64,000 nucleotides of DNA from Mesorhizobium sp. M2D.F.Ca.ET.226.01.1.1 (GCF_004022705.2 NZ_RZOY02000009.1:1-64000); one strand, 5' to 3'; counted from the first letter of the stretch, positions 8,037 to 16,324 are shown. Made by a program: numbers and translations. The notes: generated by a model not told the origin, from the sequence alone.

Positions 8037-8942
8037 ATGAAAAAAGCCAAGCAAACGGCTGAAGCGGTGCCGGCCACGGGACCGATCAAGATCAAGATCG
8101 GGGGCACGGAACGCGCGTTCGACATCGACAATCCGGTGCTGCCGGACTGGATCGAGGACAACAAGCTGACCGCCGGCGGCTATCCTTACGACAAGAAGTT
8201 GAAGAGCGAGGACTACGAAAAGGAGCTCGAGCGGCTGCAGATCGAACTGGTCAAGGCGCAGGCCTGGCTGCAGGCGACCGGCAAGCGGGTGATGGCGCTG
8301 TTCGAGGGCCGAGACGCGGCCGGCAAGGGCGGCACGATCTTCGTGCTGCGGCAATACATGAACCCGCGCACGGCGCGCAATGTGGCGCTGACCAAGCCGA
8401 CGCCGACGGAGGCCGGGCAATGGTACTACCAGCGCTATGTCGATCATTTCCCGACTTCGGGCGAATTCGTCACCTTCGACCGCTCCTGGTACAACCGGGC
8501 TGGTGTCGAGCCGGTCATGGGGTTCTGCACGCCGGAGCAGCACGAGAAATTCCTCGACGAGACGCCGCATTTCGAGCGGATGATCTCCAATGAGGGCATT
8601 CATCTCTTCAAATTCTGGCTGAACATCGGCCGCGAGACGCAACTCGAACGCTTCCACGACCGCCGCTGGTCGCCGCTGAAGAACTGGAAGTTCTCACCGA
8701 TGGACGTCGCAGGAATCAGCAAATGGGATGACTACACCAAGGCGCGCGACAAGATGATCGAGCGCACGCACAAGGAGTTCTCGCCCTGGATTATCGTGCG
8801 GGCCAACGACAAGCGCCGCGCCCGGCTGGCGGTGATCCAGCGCATCCTGTTGTCGCTGCCCTATGACGGCCGCGACCTCGACGCCATCGGCAAGGCCGAC
8901 AAGAAGATCATCGGCGAAGGGCCGGGGTTCCTGAAGGACTAA
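8037..8942 (+). CDS. ppk2: Polyphosphate kinase 2
   Basis: PPK2-family enzyme of 301 residues that transfers phosphate between polyphosphate and nucleoside diphosphates. Seen are the Walker A GRDAAGKGG (residues 91-99), the Walker B region VTFDRSWYNRAGVEPVMGF and the lid segment ERFHDRRWSPLKNWKFS. GGGAAGG lies 9 nt before the ATG. It is divergent from phoR, so phosphate control is possible, but no clear Pho box was found in the interval. Subclass, and hence NDP or NMP preference, was not determined. Confidence 0.93.
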   Translation: MKKAKQTAEAVPATGPIKIKIGGTERAFDIDNPVLPDWIEDNKLTAGGYPYDKKLKSEDYEKELERLQIELVKAQAWLQATGKRVMALFEGRDAAGKGGTIFVLRQYMNPRTARNVALTKPTPTEAGQWYYQRYVDHFPTSGEFVTFDRSWYNRAGVEPVMGFCTPEQHEKFLDETPHFERMISNEGIHLFKFWLNIGRETQLERFHDRRWSPLKNWKFSPMDVAGISKWDDYTKARDKMIERTHKEFSPWIIVRANDKRRARLAVIQRILLSLPYDGRDLDAIGKADKKIIGEGPGFLKD

Positions 8943-8977
8943 AGTATTTCTACCGTCACGGAAACGGCGAACCGCTC

Positions 8978-9039
8978 CATCTCTTTGTTTTTACGCAATT
9001 GCGGGGAAAACCGCTCACACTTTTCCTGGAATTGCTCTG
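8978..9039. repeat. Imperfect palindromic intergenic repeat, copy 1
   Basis: The element runs from CTCTTTGTTT through ACGCAATT and GGAAAACCGCT to TTTTCCTGGAATTGCT and is nearly identical to 47202-47262. Its ends (GCAATT, AATTGC) are inverted. It lies between the convergent ppk2 and crotonase genes and matches a repeat type common in Rhizobiales intergenic DNA. Confidence 0.75.
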
Positions 9040-9048
9040 GATAAATTA

Positions 9049-9082
9049 CAGCGCCGCGCGGCTTTCGGCTCGCGCGGCGCTG
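9049..9082. terminator. Strong hairpin between convergent ppk2 and crotonase genes
   Basis: CAGCGCCGCGCG (9049-9060) and CGCGCGGCGCTG (9071-9082) form a perfect 12-bp stem with a 10-nt loop. There is no good T-run on either side, so intrinsic termination is plausible but not certain. Confidence 0.5.
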
Positions 9083-9101
9083 AGACTTTCATGCCGGCCG
9101 G

Positions 9102-9851
9102 TCAGGCGGCCAGGCGCGCGATCCGCTGCAGCCGCTTCAGCGTGGTGTCATCCTGAAGCGCCTGCTGGAATAGCGTGATCTCGTGGTCGATGCGGTCGCA
9201 CAACACCGCCGTATCGCCCTTGAGGAGACTGCGCGTCTGCAGCAATGCCGCCACCGGCTTCTTGGCGAGATGTTTCGCCCTCGCCAGCGTTGCCTCCTCG
9301 GCGCTGCCTTGCGTAACGATCTCGCCGACCAGGCCGAGCGCCTTGGCATCCTCGGCGCCGAGCGTGTCGCCCAGGCAGAAGAAGCGGAAGGCGCCGGCAT
9401 AGCCGAGCTTCTGGGGCGCCAGGATGCTGGTCGCCGCGTCCGGCACGAGGCCGAAATCGACGAACGGCACCCTGAACGTGCTGCCCTTGGAAGCGATCAC
9501 CATGTCGCAATGGAACAGAATGGTGCAGCCGACGCCGACGGCATCGCCGTCGACACAGGCAAGCACCGGCTTGGGGAAGGTCGCCAGCATGCGAAACATA
9601 TCGGTGACGGCGGCGATCAGCTCTCGGTGCTTGGTGGCGTCGAGGAACTCCGAGAAGTCGCCGCCGAGGCAGAAGCAGCCGGCAAGACCGCGCAGCATGA
9701 CGACGCGGATCTCGTCGTTGACGGCCGCCTCGTGCAAGGTCCTGGCAAGGCTCGCATAGGCATGCCTGTCGAGCACCGGCCTGCCGTCATGCGAGGACAC
9801 CGTGACGACCAGCGTATGGCCGCGTAGTTCCGGTTCGGGATGGAAGCTCAT
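9102..9851 (-). CDS. Crotonase-fold (enoyl-CoA hydratase/isomerase) protein of the quorum-sensing locus
   Basis: A 249-residue crotonase with the CoA-binding/oxyanion segments (LRGLAGCFCLGGDFSEF, DGDAVGVGCTILFHCD). The two catalytic glutamates of enoyl-CoA hydratases are replaced: GCTIL instead of GCEL, and VPFVDFG instead of QPEI. It is therefore probably not a classical hydratase and could be an isomerase or acyl-modifying enzyme. It sits 11 nt after the AHL synthase gene, so it is co-transcribed. I recall a LuxR-LuxI-crotonase set (mqsRIC) in Mesorhizobium in which the crotonase shapes unsaturated AHL acyl chains, which fits this layout. Confidence 0.85.
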   Translation of the reverse strand: MSFHPEPELRGHTLVVTVSSHDGRPVLDRHAYASLARTLHEAAVNDEIRVVMLRGLAGCFCLGGDFSEFLDATKHRELIAAVTDMFRMLATFPKPVLACVDGDAVGVGCTILFHCDMVIASKGSTFRVPFVDFGLVPDAATSILAPQKLGYAGAFRFFCLGDTLGAEDAKALGLVGEIVTQGSAEEATLARAKHLAKKPVAALLQTRSLLKGDTAVLCDRIDHEITLFQQALQDDTTLKRLQRIARLAA

Positions 9852-9862
9852 GACCGCCTCCC

Positions 9863-10501
9863 TCACGAAGCCTGCTTCAGGCCGAGCAGGCCGGGATAAC
9901 CCCGGTTGAGCACCGGCAGGAAGTGGTTGCGGCGCTGGCGCACGATATCGAGCGTATGCTCGGTGAAGGTGAGCAGCGTCGCCACGACCTGCTGGTTGCC
10001 ATAGGTGCGCTGGTAGCCGAGCGGCTTTGCCAGGAAGTGCAGCTGCAGCGCCCTGAGCACCCACATCGGCTCGAACTCGATGATGACCTGATTGACGTTG
10101 CGCTTCAGGCCCCATTCGACGAAGCCGGCGATCAGTTCGGTGCCGACCGTGGAGACGCCGCGCTTGCCGTCGCGAAAGCCGGGAGCCACCGCGTAACGGG
10201 TCAGTTCCCAGACATTCGGCCCCGAGGGCGACGGCCCCTCGCAGAGATCCGACAGCACGTCGGTTAAAAGATGCGGCCGGGTGGTCGGCAGCATGCGCTG
10301 GTAGCCAGCAAGCTCGCCATTGCGGATGACGAGGTGATGCTCGGCCTCGTCATGGTCGAATTGGTCGATCTCGAGCTGGTCCGGACGATCGAGATCGGTC
10401 CATCCCATCTCCTCGACGAAGATCTTGTAGCGCAGGCGGTGGACAGCCTCCCAGAGGTCGGGACGTTCCATCAATTCCTGAGTGGTAAGGGCGAAAAGCA
10501 T
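9863..10501 (-). CDS. Acyl-homoserine-lactone synthase (LuxI family)
   Basis: A 212-residue LuxI-type enzyme that makes AHL signals from S-adenosylmethionine and an acyl carrier. The conserved LuxI residues are present at their usual numbers: Arg24, Phe28, Trp34, Arg69, Glu99 and Arg102. AGGAGA precedes ATG 10501 at good spacing, which fixes the start. The frame stays open upstream to 10642 through a decayed copy of the luxR 3' end, but that extension is not LuxI-like. A 14-bp palindrome lies 54 bp upstream. The acyl chain cannot be predicted from sequence. Confidence 0.95.
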   Translation of the reverse strand: MLFALTTQELMERPDLWEAVHRLRYKIFVEEMGWTDLDRPDQLEIDQFDHDEAEHHLVIRNGELAGYQRMLPTTRPHLLTDVLSDLCEGPSPSGPNVWELTRYAVAPGFRDGKRGVSTVGTELIAGFVEWGLKRNVNQVIIEFEPMWVLRALQLHFLAKPLGYQRTYGNQQVVATLLTFTEHTLDIVRQRRNHFLPVLNRGYPGLLGLKQAS

Positions 10502-10554
10502 TAGCCGTCTCCTGGGCTTAAGAGGATGATACGGCCGGGCTCTCCCGAAAATAT

Positions 10555-10568
10555 TACGCGAACGCGTA
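10555..10568 (-). promoter_or_regulatory. 14-bp palindrome upstream of luxI (lux-box-like operator candidate)
   Basis: TACGCG-N2-CGCGTA is a perfect inverted repeat centred about 60 bp before the luxI start, a suitable place for LuxR-type activation. The duplicated copy at 10731-10740 carries a different palindrome, ATCACGTGAT. Binding by the neighbouring LuxR is inferred. Confidence 0.4.
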
Positions 10569-10597
10569 GGCAAGAATTCTAGGCCAGCACGGCCGAC

Positions 10598-10680
10598 CTG
10601 GCTAATATAGCCACGCCTAATGGCCTCCGCGACTGCCTGCACACGGTTGGTGGTGCCCAGTTTGATTTGGCGTTAAGAAA
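10598..10680 (-). pseudogene. Remnant of a second luxR 3' end
   Basis: Read on the minus strand, this segment matches the last 25 or so codons of the intact luxR (LNAKSK and VQAVAEAIRRGYIS are recognisable). It has a 1-nt deletion relative to the intact copy, and the luxR stop TAG is replaced by CAG. No start or N-terminal part is present, so it is a decayed partial duplication and not a gene. Confidence 0.75.
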
Positions 10681-10776
10681 TCATTAGCCCTCTCCCAAGA
10701 GGGAGATTCGGCTGCGCTTTTTCTGAAAATATCACGTGATCGCGTAAGCTGAAATTTCCAGGTCGGCACGGCCGGC

Positions 10777-11538
10777 CTAACTGATATAGCCGCGCCTAAT
10801 GGCCTCCGCGACCGCCTGTACTCGGTTGGCTGCGCCGAGTTTGCTCTTGGCGTTAAGAAGGTGTTTCTCGGATGTGTGCTCCGAGATGCCGAGGATTTGC
10901 GAAATCTCCCACTCGGACTTGCCGACGGCTGCCCATTGCAGGCATTCCCGCTCACGCGCGGTCAATACTATGTGATCGATGACGTTGTCGGCCTTGGTGT
11001 GCAGCTGCATAGCGCGGCCGATCGCATAGGTCGACGCCAGCGAGACCATTCCGAATTCCGTATCCGACAGTTCCACGGACTCACCGCCCAGCGAGACCAT
11101 GACGATCTGGCCGTCGAGCGTGACTAGCGGAAACGCCAGGCCGTCGCGCAGCTTGAACTCGCGCGCGTCGCCCATGACTTCGTCGCTGCTTTTGTCGCTC
11201 ACGGCGTTCTTGGAGGCATCGCGCCACTGGAAAGGCGCCTGCAGCTGCTTCATGTGACTGACCACCGGATCGTGGTCGACATAGTTGCGCGCCACATAGC
11301 GCTCCAGCCACTCGCCGGGCCAATCGCAAAGCATCACATGCTGTTTCTGCTGGCCGCGTGGCGTGCCGGGCTGCGGCACGGTTCCCGCCATTAAGGCGGT
11401 CAGGCCGAAATTCGAGGTGATGCCCAGCAGCCGCTCGCACACCGCAGCCGCGGTGCCGGCATTCTGCAGCTGGTCTATGTATTCCAGAGTTCTGTCAAAC
11501 AGGCCCATCGCAACATCTACCCCATGTTGCTTCTGCAT
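10777..11538 (-). CDS. LuxR-family quorum-sensing transcriptional regulator
   Basis: A 253-residue regulator with an N-terminal autoinducer-binding domain (WLERYVARNYVDHDPVV then FQWRD gives the conserved W, Y, D, P, W pattern). The C-terminal LuxR helix-turn-helix runs from LTARERECLQWAAVGKSEWE to KLGAANRVQAVAEAIRR. It is upstream of and co-directional with the LuxI gene, about 275 bp away, across a duplicated copy of its own 3' end. An alternative start is MGLFDRTLEY at 11508. It probably binds the AHL made next door and activates luxI. Confidence 0.93.
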   Translation of the reverse strand: MQKQHGVDVAMGLFDRTLEYIDQLQNAGTAAAVCERLLGITSNFGLTALMAGTVPQPGTPRGQQKQHVMLCDWPGEWLERYVARNYVDHDPVVSHMKQLQAPFQWRDASKNAVSDKSSDEVMGDAREFKLRDGLAFPLVTLDGQIVMVSLGGESVELSDTEFGMVSLASTYAIGRAMQLHTKADNVIDHIVLTARERECLQWAAVGKSEWEISQILGISEHTSEKHLLNAKSKLGAANRVQAVAEAIRRGYIS

Positions 11539-11758
11539 TTTCGTTACCGACGGTAGATGGCCGAACCACCCTTCGCCATCAACCCCCGGATCGCAATCTC
11601 CCCTGCAAAGCCGGTAGCTTCCCCCTTCCGGCGCGCGTGGTCATTTGCAAACACGCTAAACCATACGCCTAATTTGGCCGCTTGAAATCAAAAACCGTTG
11701 TGCCTGCCGCATTTTCATACGAAAAGCCTCCGAACGGGGACGAGCTCGGAGCCATATC

Positions 11759-12610
11759 GTGATCTTGCGGTGGATAACTCTGGCCCTGATGTCCGCGCTG
11801 GCCGGCGTCCTGCCGTTTGCCGGCGCGACTCAGGCTGCCGAGCCGCAGGTGCCGGTGCTGTGGGACGCCAAGGAGCGGCTGCCGAAACCCGATCTCTCAG
11901 CGCTGCCGCGGCTGCGATTCCTCACCACCACCGATTTTCCGCCCTTCAACTTCCTCGACGGCTCGGGCCGCCTGTCGGGCTTCCACATCGATCTGGCGCG
12001 AGCGATCTGCGCGGAATTGGACGTCGTCGAGAAATGTCAGGTCCAGGCCCTGCCATGGAACGAACTCGAGGACGCTCTTCAGAAAGGTGAAGGCGAGGCG
12101 ATCATTGCCGGCATCGCCGCGACGCCGGAGAGCCGCGAGAAATATGCCTTCTCGCGCGCCTATATGCAATTTCCGGCGCGTTTCATCATGCCAAAGGCGA
12201 AGGCCTTCGGCGAGCCGATCCTCGACAAATTGCGCAGCAAGCGGGTCGGCGTCGTCGCCGCCTCGGCGCATGAGAAAATGCTGCGCGATTACTTCAACAC
12301 CGTGCAGGTCGTGACCTTCGACACGCCGGAACACCTCTATGCCGGCCTCAAGGCCGGCAAGGTCGACGCCGCCTTCGGCGACGGCATGCGCTTTGCCTTC
12401 TGGCTGGGCGGCTCCGATGCCGGCAGTTGCTGTCGCTTTGCCGGCGGTCCGTATCTGGCGCCGGAATATCTGGGTTCGGGCATGGCGATCGCCACCCGCA
12501 AGAGCGATACCGCGCTTGCCGCCGCCTTCGACTACGCGCTGCAGGAAATCTCGATCAAAGGCACCTTTGCCGAGTTCTATCTGCGCTATTTTCCGGTCAG
12601 CTTCTTCTGA
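11759..12610 (+). CDS. Periplasmic substrate-binding protein (amino-acid type, family 3)
   Basis: A 283-residue protein with a clear Sec signal peptide (ILRWITLALMSALAGVLPF, cleavage near AQAAEP). The SBP_bac_3 fold follows, with LRFLTTTDFPPFNFLDGSGRLSGFHIDLARAICAEL in segments, GEAIIAGIAATPESREKYAFS and DAAFGDGMRFAFWL. The predicted start is GTG. It is divergent from luxR, and no ABC permease or ATPase gene is adjacent. It could be a transporter subunit encoded away from its partners or a sensory binding protein. The ligand is unknown. Confidence 0.88.
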   Translation: MILRWITLALMSALAGVLPFAGATQAAEPQVPVLWDAKERLPKPDLSALPRLRFLTTTDFPPFNFLDGSGRLSGFHIDLARAICAELDVVEKCQVQALPWNELEDALQKGEGEAIIAGIAATPESREKYAFSRAYMQFPARFIMPKAKAFGEPILDKLRSKRVGVVAASAHEKMLRDYFNTVQVVTFDTPEHLYAGLKAGKVDAAFGDGMRFAFWLGGSDAGSCCRFAGGPYLAPEYLGSGMAIATRKSDTALAAAFDYALQEISIKGTFAEFYLRYFPVSFF

Positions 12611-12624
12611 AGGTTGCTGCCAGC

Positions 12625-13038
12625 CTAAGTCAGGGTGCGTAGCCGCGCCTTGGCCGCCCGCGCAATCGCGGCCACGGTCAGCGTGTCGAGGTCGAGCTTC
12701 AGGCGGATGAGCTGCAGCACGCGCACCTCCTCCATACGCATTTCGAGATCCACCGCGGCGACCTCGAAGGCGGCAGCGTAGGCGGTGTCGCGCAGCCGCT
12801 CCGGCAGCGCCGCGGCGACGCGCGCCAGCACGCCCTCCAGCCCTTCCTTGTCATTCAGCGCCTTCTGGCAGGCCTGCGCCACCTGAACCAGCCTGTCCTG
12901 GTTGAAGTCAACGAACACCGGCCACGAGCGGACAACGTCGCCAATCCGCGCCAGCTCGACATCGGTCATGTCGCGATCGGAAGCCGAGGTGATGACCATC
13001 AGGTAGATCAAGGCTTCGTGCGTCGTCAGCAAAGGCAT
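12625..13038 (-). CDS. TerB-like (tellurite-resistance TerB family) protein
   Basis: A 137-residue, all-helical, soluble protein beginning MPLLTTHEALIYLMVITSASDRDMTDVEL, a pattern seen in small TerB/DjlA-like proteins with an acidic metal-site helix (DRDMTDVE). No tellurite-resistance operon is present, so the family name should not be read as a function. It is convergent with the upstream binding-protein gene and divergent from lysS. Confidence 0.7.
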   Translation of the reverse strand: MPLLTTHEALIYLMVITSASDRDMTDVELARIGDVVRSWPVFVDFNQDRLVQVAQACQKALNDKEGLEGVLARVAAALPERLRDTAYAAAFEVAAVDLEMRMEEVRVLQLIRLKLDLDTLTVAAIARAAKARLRTLT

Positions 13039-13193
13039 TCAAAACTCCTTGAGTGTGCGGCTCGAACGTAGGAGCGCGATTGTGGCGCCGCAAGGAAAAC
13101 CGCCGCAAATCGTTGACGCTCCGGCCTGTCGCGCCTAGAGACCGGTCAACAAATCTTATCCGCCGCAAAGACGGCCATGATTGGAACTGTGAA

Positions 13194-14843
13194 ATGACGG
13201 GATCAAACATCATCGATCTCACGCCCGAGATGCTTGCGGCGGCGGCCGAGAGCAAGGCCTGGCCCTTCGAGGAAGCGAAGAAGATCATCGGCCGCTACAA
13301 GGGCAAGGATTTCCCGGAAACCGTGCTGTTCGAGACCGGCTACGGCCCGTCCGGCCTGCCGCATATCGGCACCTTCGGCGAGGTGGCGCGCACGACCATG
13401 GTGCGGCATGCCTTCCGGGTGCTGACGCAAGACAAGGTCAAGACCAAGCTTCTGTGCTTCTCAGACGATATGGACGGCATGCGCAAGATTCCGGACAACG
13501 TGCCGGACCGCGCGGCGCTCGAGCCCTATCTGCACATGCCGCTGACGTCGGTGCCCAATCCGTTCGGCGGCGACTATGCCAGCTTCGCCGACCACAACAA
13601 TGCGATGCTGTGCCGCTTCCTCGACACGTTCGGCTTCGATTACGAATTCGCCAGCGCGACCAAGTACTACAAGGCCGGCCGCTTCGACGAGGTGCTACTG
13701 CGCGCCGCCGCGCGCTACGACGAGATCATGGGCGTGATGCTGCCGACGCTCGGGCCGGAGCGTCAGGCGACCTACAGCCCATTCCTGCCGATCTCGCCGA
13801 AGAGCGGACGCGTGCTCTATGTGCCGATGAAGCAGGTCGACGCCAAGGCCGGCACCATCACCTTCGACGATGAAGGCACCGAAACGACGCTGCCGGTAAC
13901 CGGCGGCCATGTGAAGCTGCAGTGGAAGCCGGATTTCGGCATGCGCTGGGCGGCGCTCGGCGTCGATTTCGAGATGTTCGGCAAGGACCACCAGACCAAC
14001 GCGGCGATTTACGACCGCATCTGCAACATCCTCGGCGGACGCGCGCCGGAGCATTTCGTCTACGAGCTGTTCCTCGACGAGGAAGGTCAGAAGATCTCGA
14101 AGTCTAAAGGCAATGGGCTGACCATCGACGAATGGCTGACCTACGCGCCGACCGAGAGCCTCGGCCTCTATATGTACCAGCGGCCGCGGCAGGCGAAGAA
14201 GCTCTATTTCGACGTCATCCCGAAGGCGGTGGACGAATATTACGCCTTCCTCAGCGCCTATCCGCGCCAGGACTGGAAGGAGCGGCTCGGCAATCCGGTC
14301 TGGCACATGCATGACGGCAACCCGCCGGCGATCGACCTACCGGTGCCGTTCGCGCTGCTGCTCAACCTGGTGAGTGCTTCCAACGCGCATGACAAGTCGG
14401 TGCTGTGGGGCTTCATCTCGCGGCATGCGCCGGGCGTGACGCCGAAGACGCATCCGGAACTCGACCGGCTGACCGGCTACGCGATCCGCTACTTCGACGA
14501 CTTCGTGAAGCCGACCAAGGTTTTCCGCGCCGCCGACGAGGTGGAGCGCGAGGCGCTGGCGAGGCTTTCCGAGGCGCTCGGCGCGCTGCCGCAAGGCGCC
14601 GACGGCGAAGCGATCCAGAACGCCGCGCTCAACGTGGCACGCAAGATCGAGCGCTATCAGGACCATTCCAAGCAGAGCCCGGAAGGCGGACCGGGCGTGT
14701 CGGTCGCCTTCTTCCAGATGATCTACCAGGTGCTGATCGGCCAGGAGCGCGGACCGCGCTTCGGTTCCTTCGCGGCGCTCTACGGCATTGCCGAGACGCG
14801 CGCGCTCATTGAGCGGGCGCTGGCTGGTCAGTTGGCGGCGTAG
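13194..14843 (+). CDS. lysS: Lysyl-tRNA synthetase, class I
   Basis: Charges tRNA-Lys. At 549 residues it is the class I (archaeal-type) enzyme found in many alphaproteobacteria instead of the class II LysRS. The HIGH-like motif is in GYGPSGLPHIGTFGEV and the KMSKS-like motif is KISKSKGNG. The start MTGSNIIDLTPEM at 13194 is chosen over upstream in-frame codons because the extra N-terminus (GARLWRRKENRRK) is not enzyme-like. The last 38 bp overlap the 3' end of the convergent SNase-like gene. Confidence 0.96.
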   Translation: MTGSNIIDLTPEMLAAAAESKAWPFEEAKKIIGRYKGKDFPETVLFETGYGPSGLPHIGTFGEVARTTMVRHAFRVLTQDKVKTKLLCFSDDMDGMRKIPDNVPDRAALEPYLHMPLTSVPNPFGGDYASFADHNNAMLCRFLDTFGFDYEFASATKYYKAGRFDEVLLRAAARYDEIMGVMLPTLGPERQATYSPFLPISPKSGRVLYVPMKQVDAKAGTITFDDEGTETTLPVTGGHVKLQWKPDFGMRWAALGVDFEMFGKDHQTNAAIYDRICNILGGRAPEHFVYELFLDEEGQKISKSKGNGLTIDEWLTYAPTESLGLYMYQRPRQAKKLYFDVIPKAVDEYYAFLSAYPRQDWKERLGNPVWHMHDGNPPAIDLPVPFALLLNLVSASNAHDKSVLWGFISRHAPGVTPKTHPELDRLTGYAIRYFDDFVKPTKVFRAADEVEREALARLSEALGALPQGADGEAIQNAALNVARKIERYQDHSKQSPEGGPGVSVAFFQMIYQVLIGQERGPRFGSFAALYGIAETRALIERALAGQLAA

Positions 14844-15672
14844 CGGCGTCGCCTTCCGCCGGTAGGATGGAATCCGGCGCGACCGGCGCCGGTTCCGCCG
14901 CGGCCGGCAGCGCCGGCAGGCCGCCGAGGTTTGGCGCCGGGCCGAAAATGCCCTTCTTCGCCGTGCGCGCCTTGTTCTCGGCCTCGACATAGGGGCCACC
15001 CTGTGCGGCGCGGGCCCAGCCGTTCTCAACCAGCCACTGGCCGACATCCTGATTACCGATATGGCAGTCGGCCGAAATGGTATCGCGGCCGCCTTCCGGC
15101 GGCAGCGTGCAGGCGACCGCCCGACCGCGCAGGAAGGAGCGGAACGCCGTCCGCGCACGCGCGCCGCAAGCCCAGCTCTTGCCCGCGTCGCTGCAGGTTT
15201 CGTCCGCCTTGACGACGTCGACGCCGGTGATGGCAATCGCGAAGCCCTTTGCCTCGATCAGCCCGGCGGCCGTGGCGACCGGCTGGAAAAGCTTGGTGCC
15301 GTTCCAGTCGCCCGGCATCTTCGACTTCGGTGGCTTGGGCGGCCCTGCCAGCGACAGATCGCTGAGCGGCGCGCGCGGCTCCACCCGTTCCAGGTCGTCG
15401 TTCGAGAGAGCAGGCGGCGCCACCACGCCGGGATCGATGGCTCGCGAATGAACAGCGGGCTTGGGTGGCTGCGGAGCTGCAGGCGCGGGAATGGCAGAGG
15501 TCGCCGGCTCTTCCAGCGGCGCGCCGGCGCCGGGATCGGCGATCGCATCTGGATCGATCTGGTCCACGGCGATCACGCTCTCATGGCCTTTGACTGCGCG
15601 GCCGCCGGCAATGACGAGCGCCGCCATGACCGGAATTGCCAGAACCGCCAGGGCTGTCTTGAGAAGCCGCAC
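14806..15672 (-). CDS. Thermonuclease-family (SNase-like) exported protein
   Basis: A 288-residue protein with an N-terminal membrane or signal segment (MRLLKTALAVLAIPVMAALVIAGG broken after residue 20), a long proline/alanine-rich linker and a C-terminal SNase-like domain (residues about 140-245). The domain shows AITGVDVVKADETC, CGARARTAFRSFLRGR and QDVGQWLVENGWARA. The catalytic Arg/Glu pattern of staphylococcal nuclease is only partly recognisable, so nuclease activity is uncertain. Several cysteines suggest a periplasmic location. It starts 10 nt after the S24 regulator gene, so the pair forms an operon, and it overlaps the lysS 3' end. Confidence 0.8.
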   Translation of the reverse strand: MRLLKTALAVLAIPVMAALVIAGGRAVKGHESVIAVDQIDPDAIADPGAGAPLEEPATSAIPAPAAPQPPKPAVHSRAIDPGVVAPPALSNDDLERVEPRAPLSDLSLAGPPKPPKSKMPGDWNGTKLFQPVATAAGLIEAKGFAIAITGVDVVKADETCSDAGKSWACGARARTAFRSFLRGRAVACTLPPEGGRDTISADCHIGNQDVGQWLVENGWARAAQGGPYVEAENKARTAKKGIFGPAPNLGGLPALPAAAEPAPVAPDSILPAEGDAATPPTDQPAPAQ

Positions 15673-15682
15673 CCGCCCGACC

Positions 15683-16324
15683 CTATTGGCTCGCCCAGAC
15701 GATGCGCGCTACCCATTCGATATCGCGCGTCGGGATATCGCGATCCGGATGCGCGGGATTGAGCGACACCAGCACGATCGATTTCACCGTCTGGCGGTCG
15801 AGCACCTTGGCCATGACTTCGCCAGCGGTGGTCTTGACCACGACACGGTCGCCCTTGCGCGTCGGCGCGCCTGGCTCGACGATCAGCACGTCGCCATTGC
15901 GGTAGAGCGGCAGCATGGAATCGCCCTGCACCTGCAACGCGTAGGACGTCTCGGTCGCGCGCGCCGGAAGCTCGACCAGATCCCAACCCTGCCCCGCCGG
16001 ATAGCCGGCATCGTCGAAGAAGCCGCCCGCGCCGGCCTGAGCGAAACCAAGCAAGGGGACGGCGCTGCGCTGTTGGGCGACGGAAGGGCCGACGCGCCCC
16101 TCGACCAGTCCGGTGAATTCCTCGAGCGAAGCGCCGGTAGCCTCGATGATCTTGGCCAGCGATTCGGTCGACGGCCAGCGCGGCCGGCCGTCGGACGACA
16201 GGCGCTTCGACTTGTTGAAGGCCGTCGAATCGAGGCCCGCGCGCCGGGCAAGGCCGGAAGCCGACAGCGAATAGCGCTCGGCAAGAGCGTCGATTGCGGC
16301 CCATACGCGATCGTGTGAGAGCAC
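15683..16324 (-). CDS. S24-family (LexA/CI-like) helix-turn-helix repressor
   Basis: A 213-residue protein. An N-terminal helix-turn-helix (residues about 8-70) is followed by a peptidase S24 domain with Ser136 (QVQGDSMLPLYRNGD) and Lys173 (GEVMAKVL), 37 residues apart as in LexA. An AG pair in FAQAGAGGF could be the cleavage site. Such proteins repress genes until RecA-stimulated self-cleavage. It is co-transcribed with an SNase-like gene. No phage genes surround it, so it is a chromosomal regulator rather than a prophage repressor. Confidence 0.88.
   Translation of the reverse strand: MLSHDRVWAAIDALAERYSLSASGLARRAGLDSTAFNKSKRLSSDGRPRWPSTESLAKIIEATGASLEEFTGLVEGRVGPSVAQQRSAVPLLGFAQAGAGGFFDDAGYPAGQGWDLVELPARATETSYALQVQGDSMLPLYRNGDVLIVEPGAPTRKGDRVVVKTTAGEVMAKVLDRQTVKSIVLVSLNPAHPDRDIPTRDIEWVARIVWASQ

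Larger units (their letters stand above)
10530..10860. repeat. Diverged tandem duplication of the luxR 3' end and its downstream flank
   Basis: Copy A (about 10530-10680) and copy B (about 10710-10860) align at an offset of 178-180 bp with few indels. Shared blocks include GAAAATAT, CACGGCCG, TATAGCC, CCTAATGGCCTCCGCGAC and GGCGTTAAGAA. Copy B is the true end of luxR and copy A is decayed. Each copy has a short palindrome on the luxI-proximal side. Confidence 0.85.

Noticed and set aside
12625..13038. Tellurite resistance determinant
   Set aside because: A single small TerB-like protein without other ter genes does not support a resistance role.
15683..16324. Prophage repressor
   Set aside because: The S24 protein is surrounded by chromosomal metabolic genes with no integrase, phage structural genes or attachment repeats.
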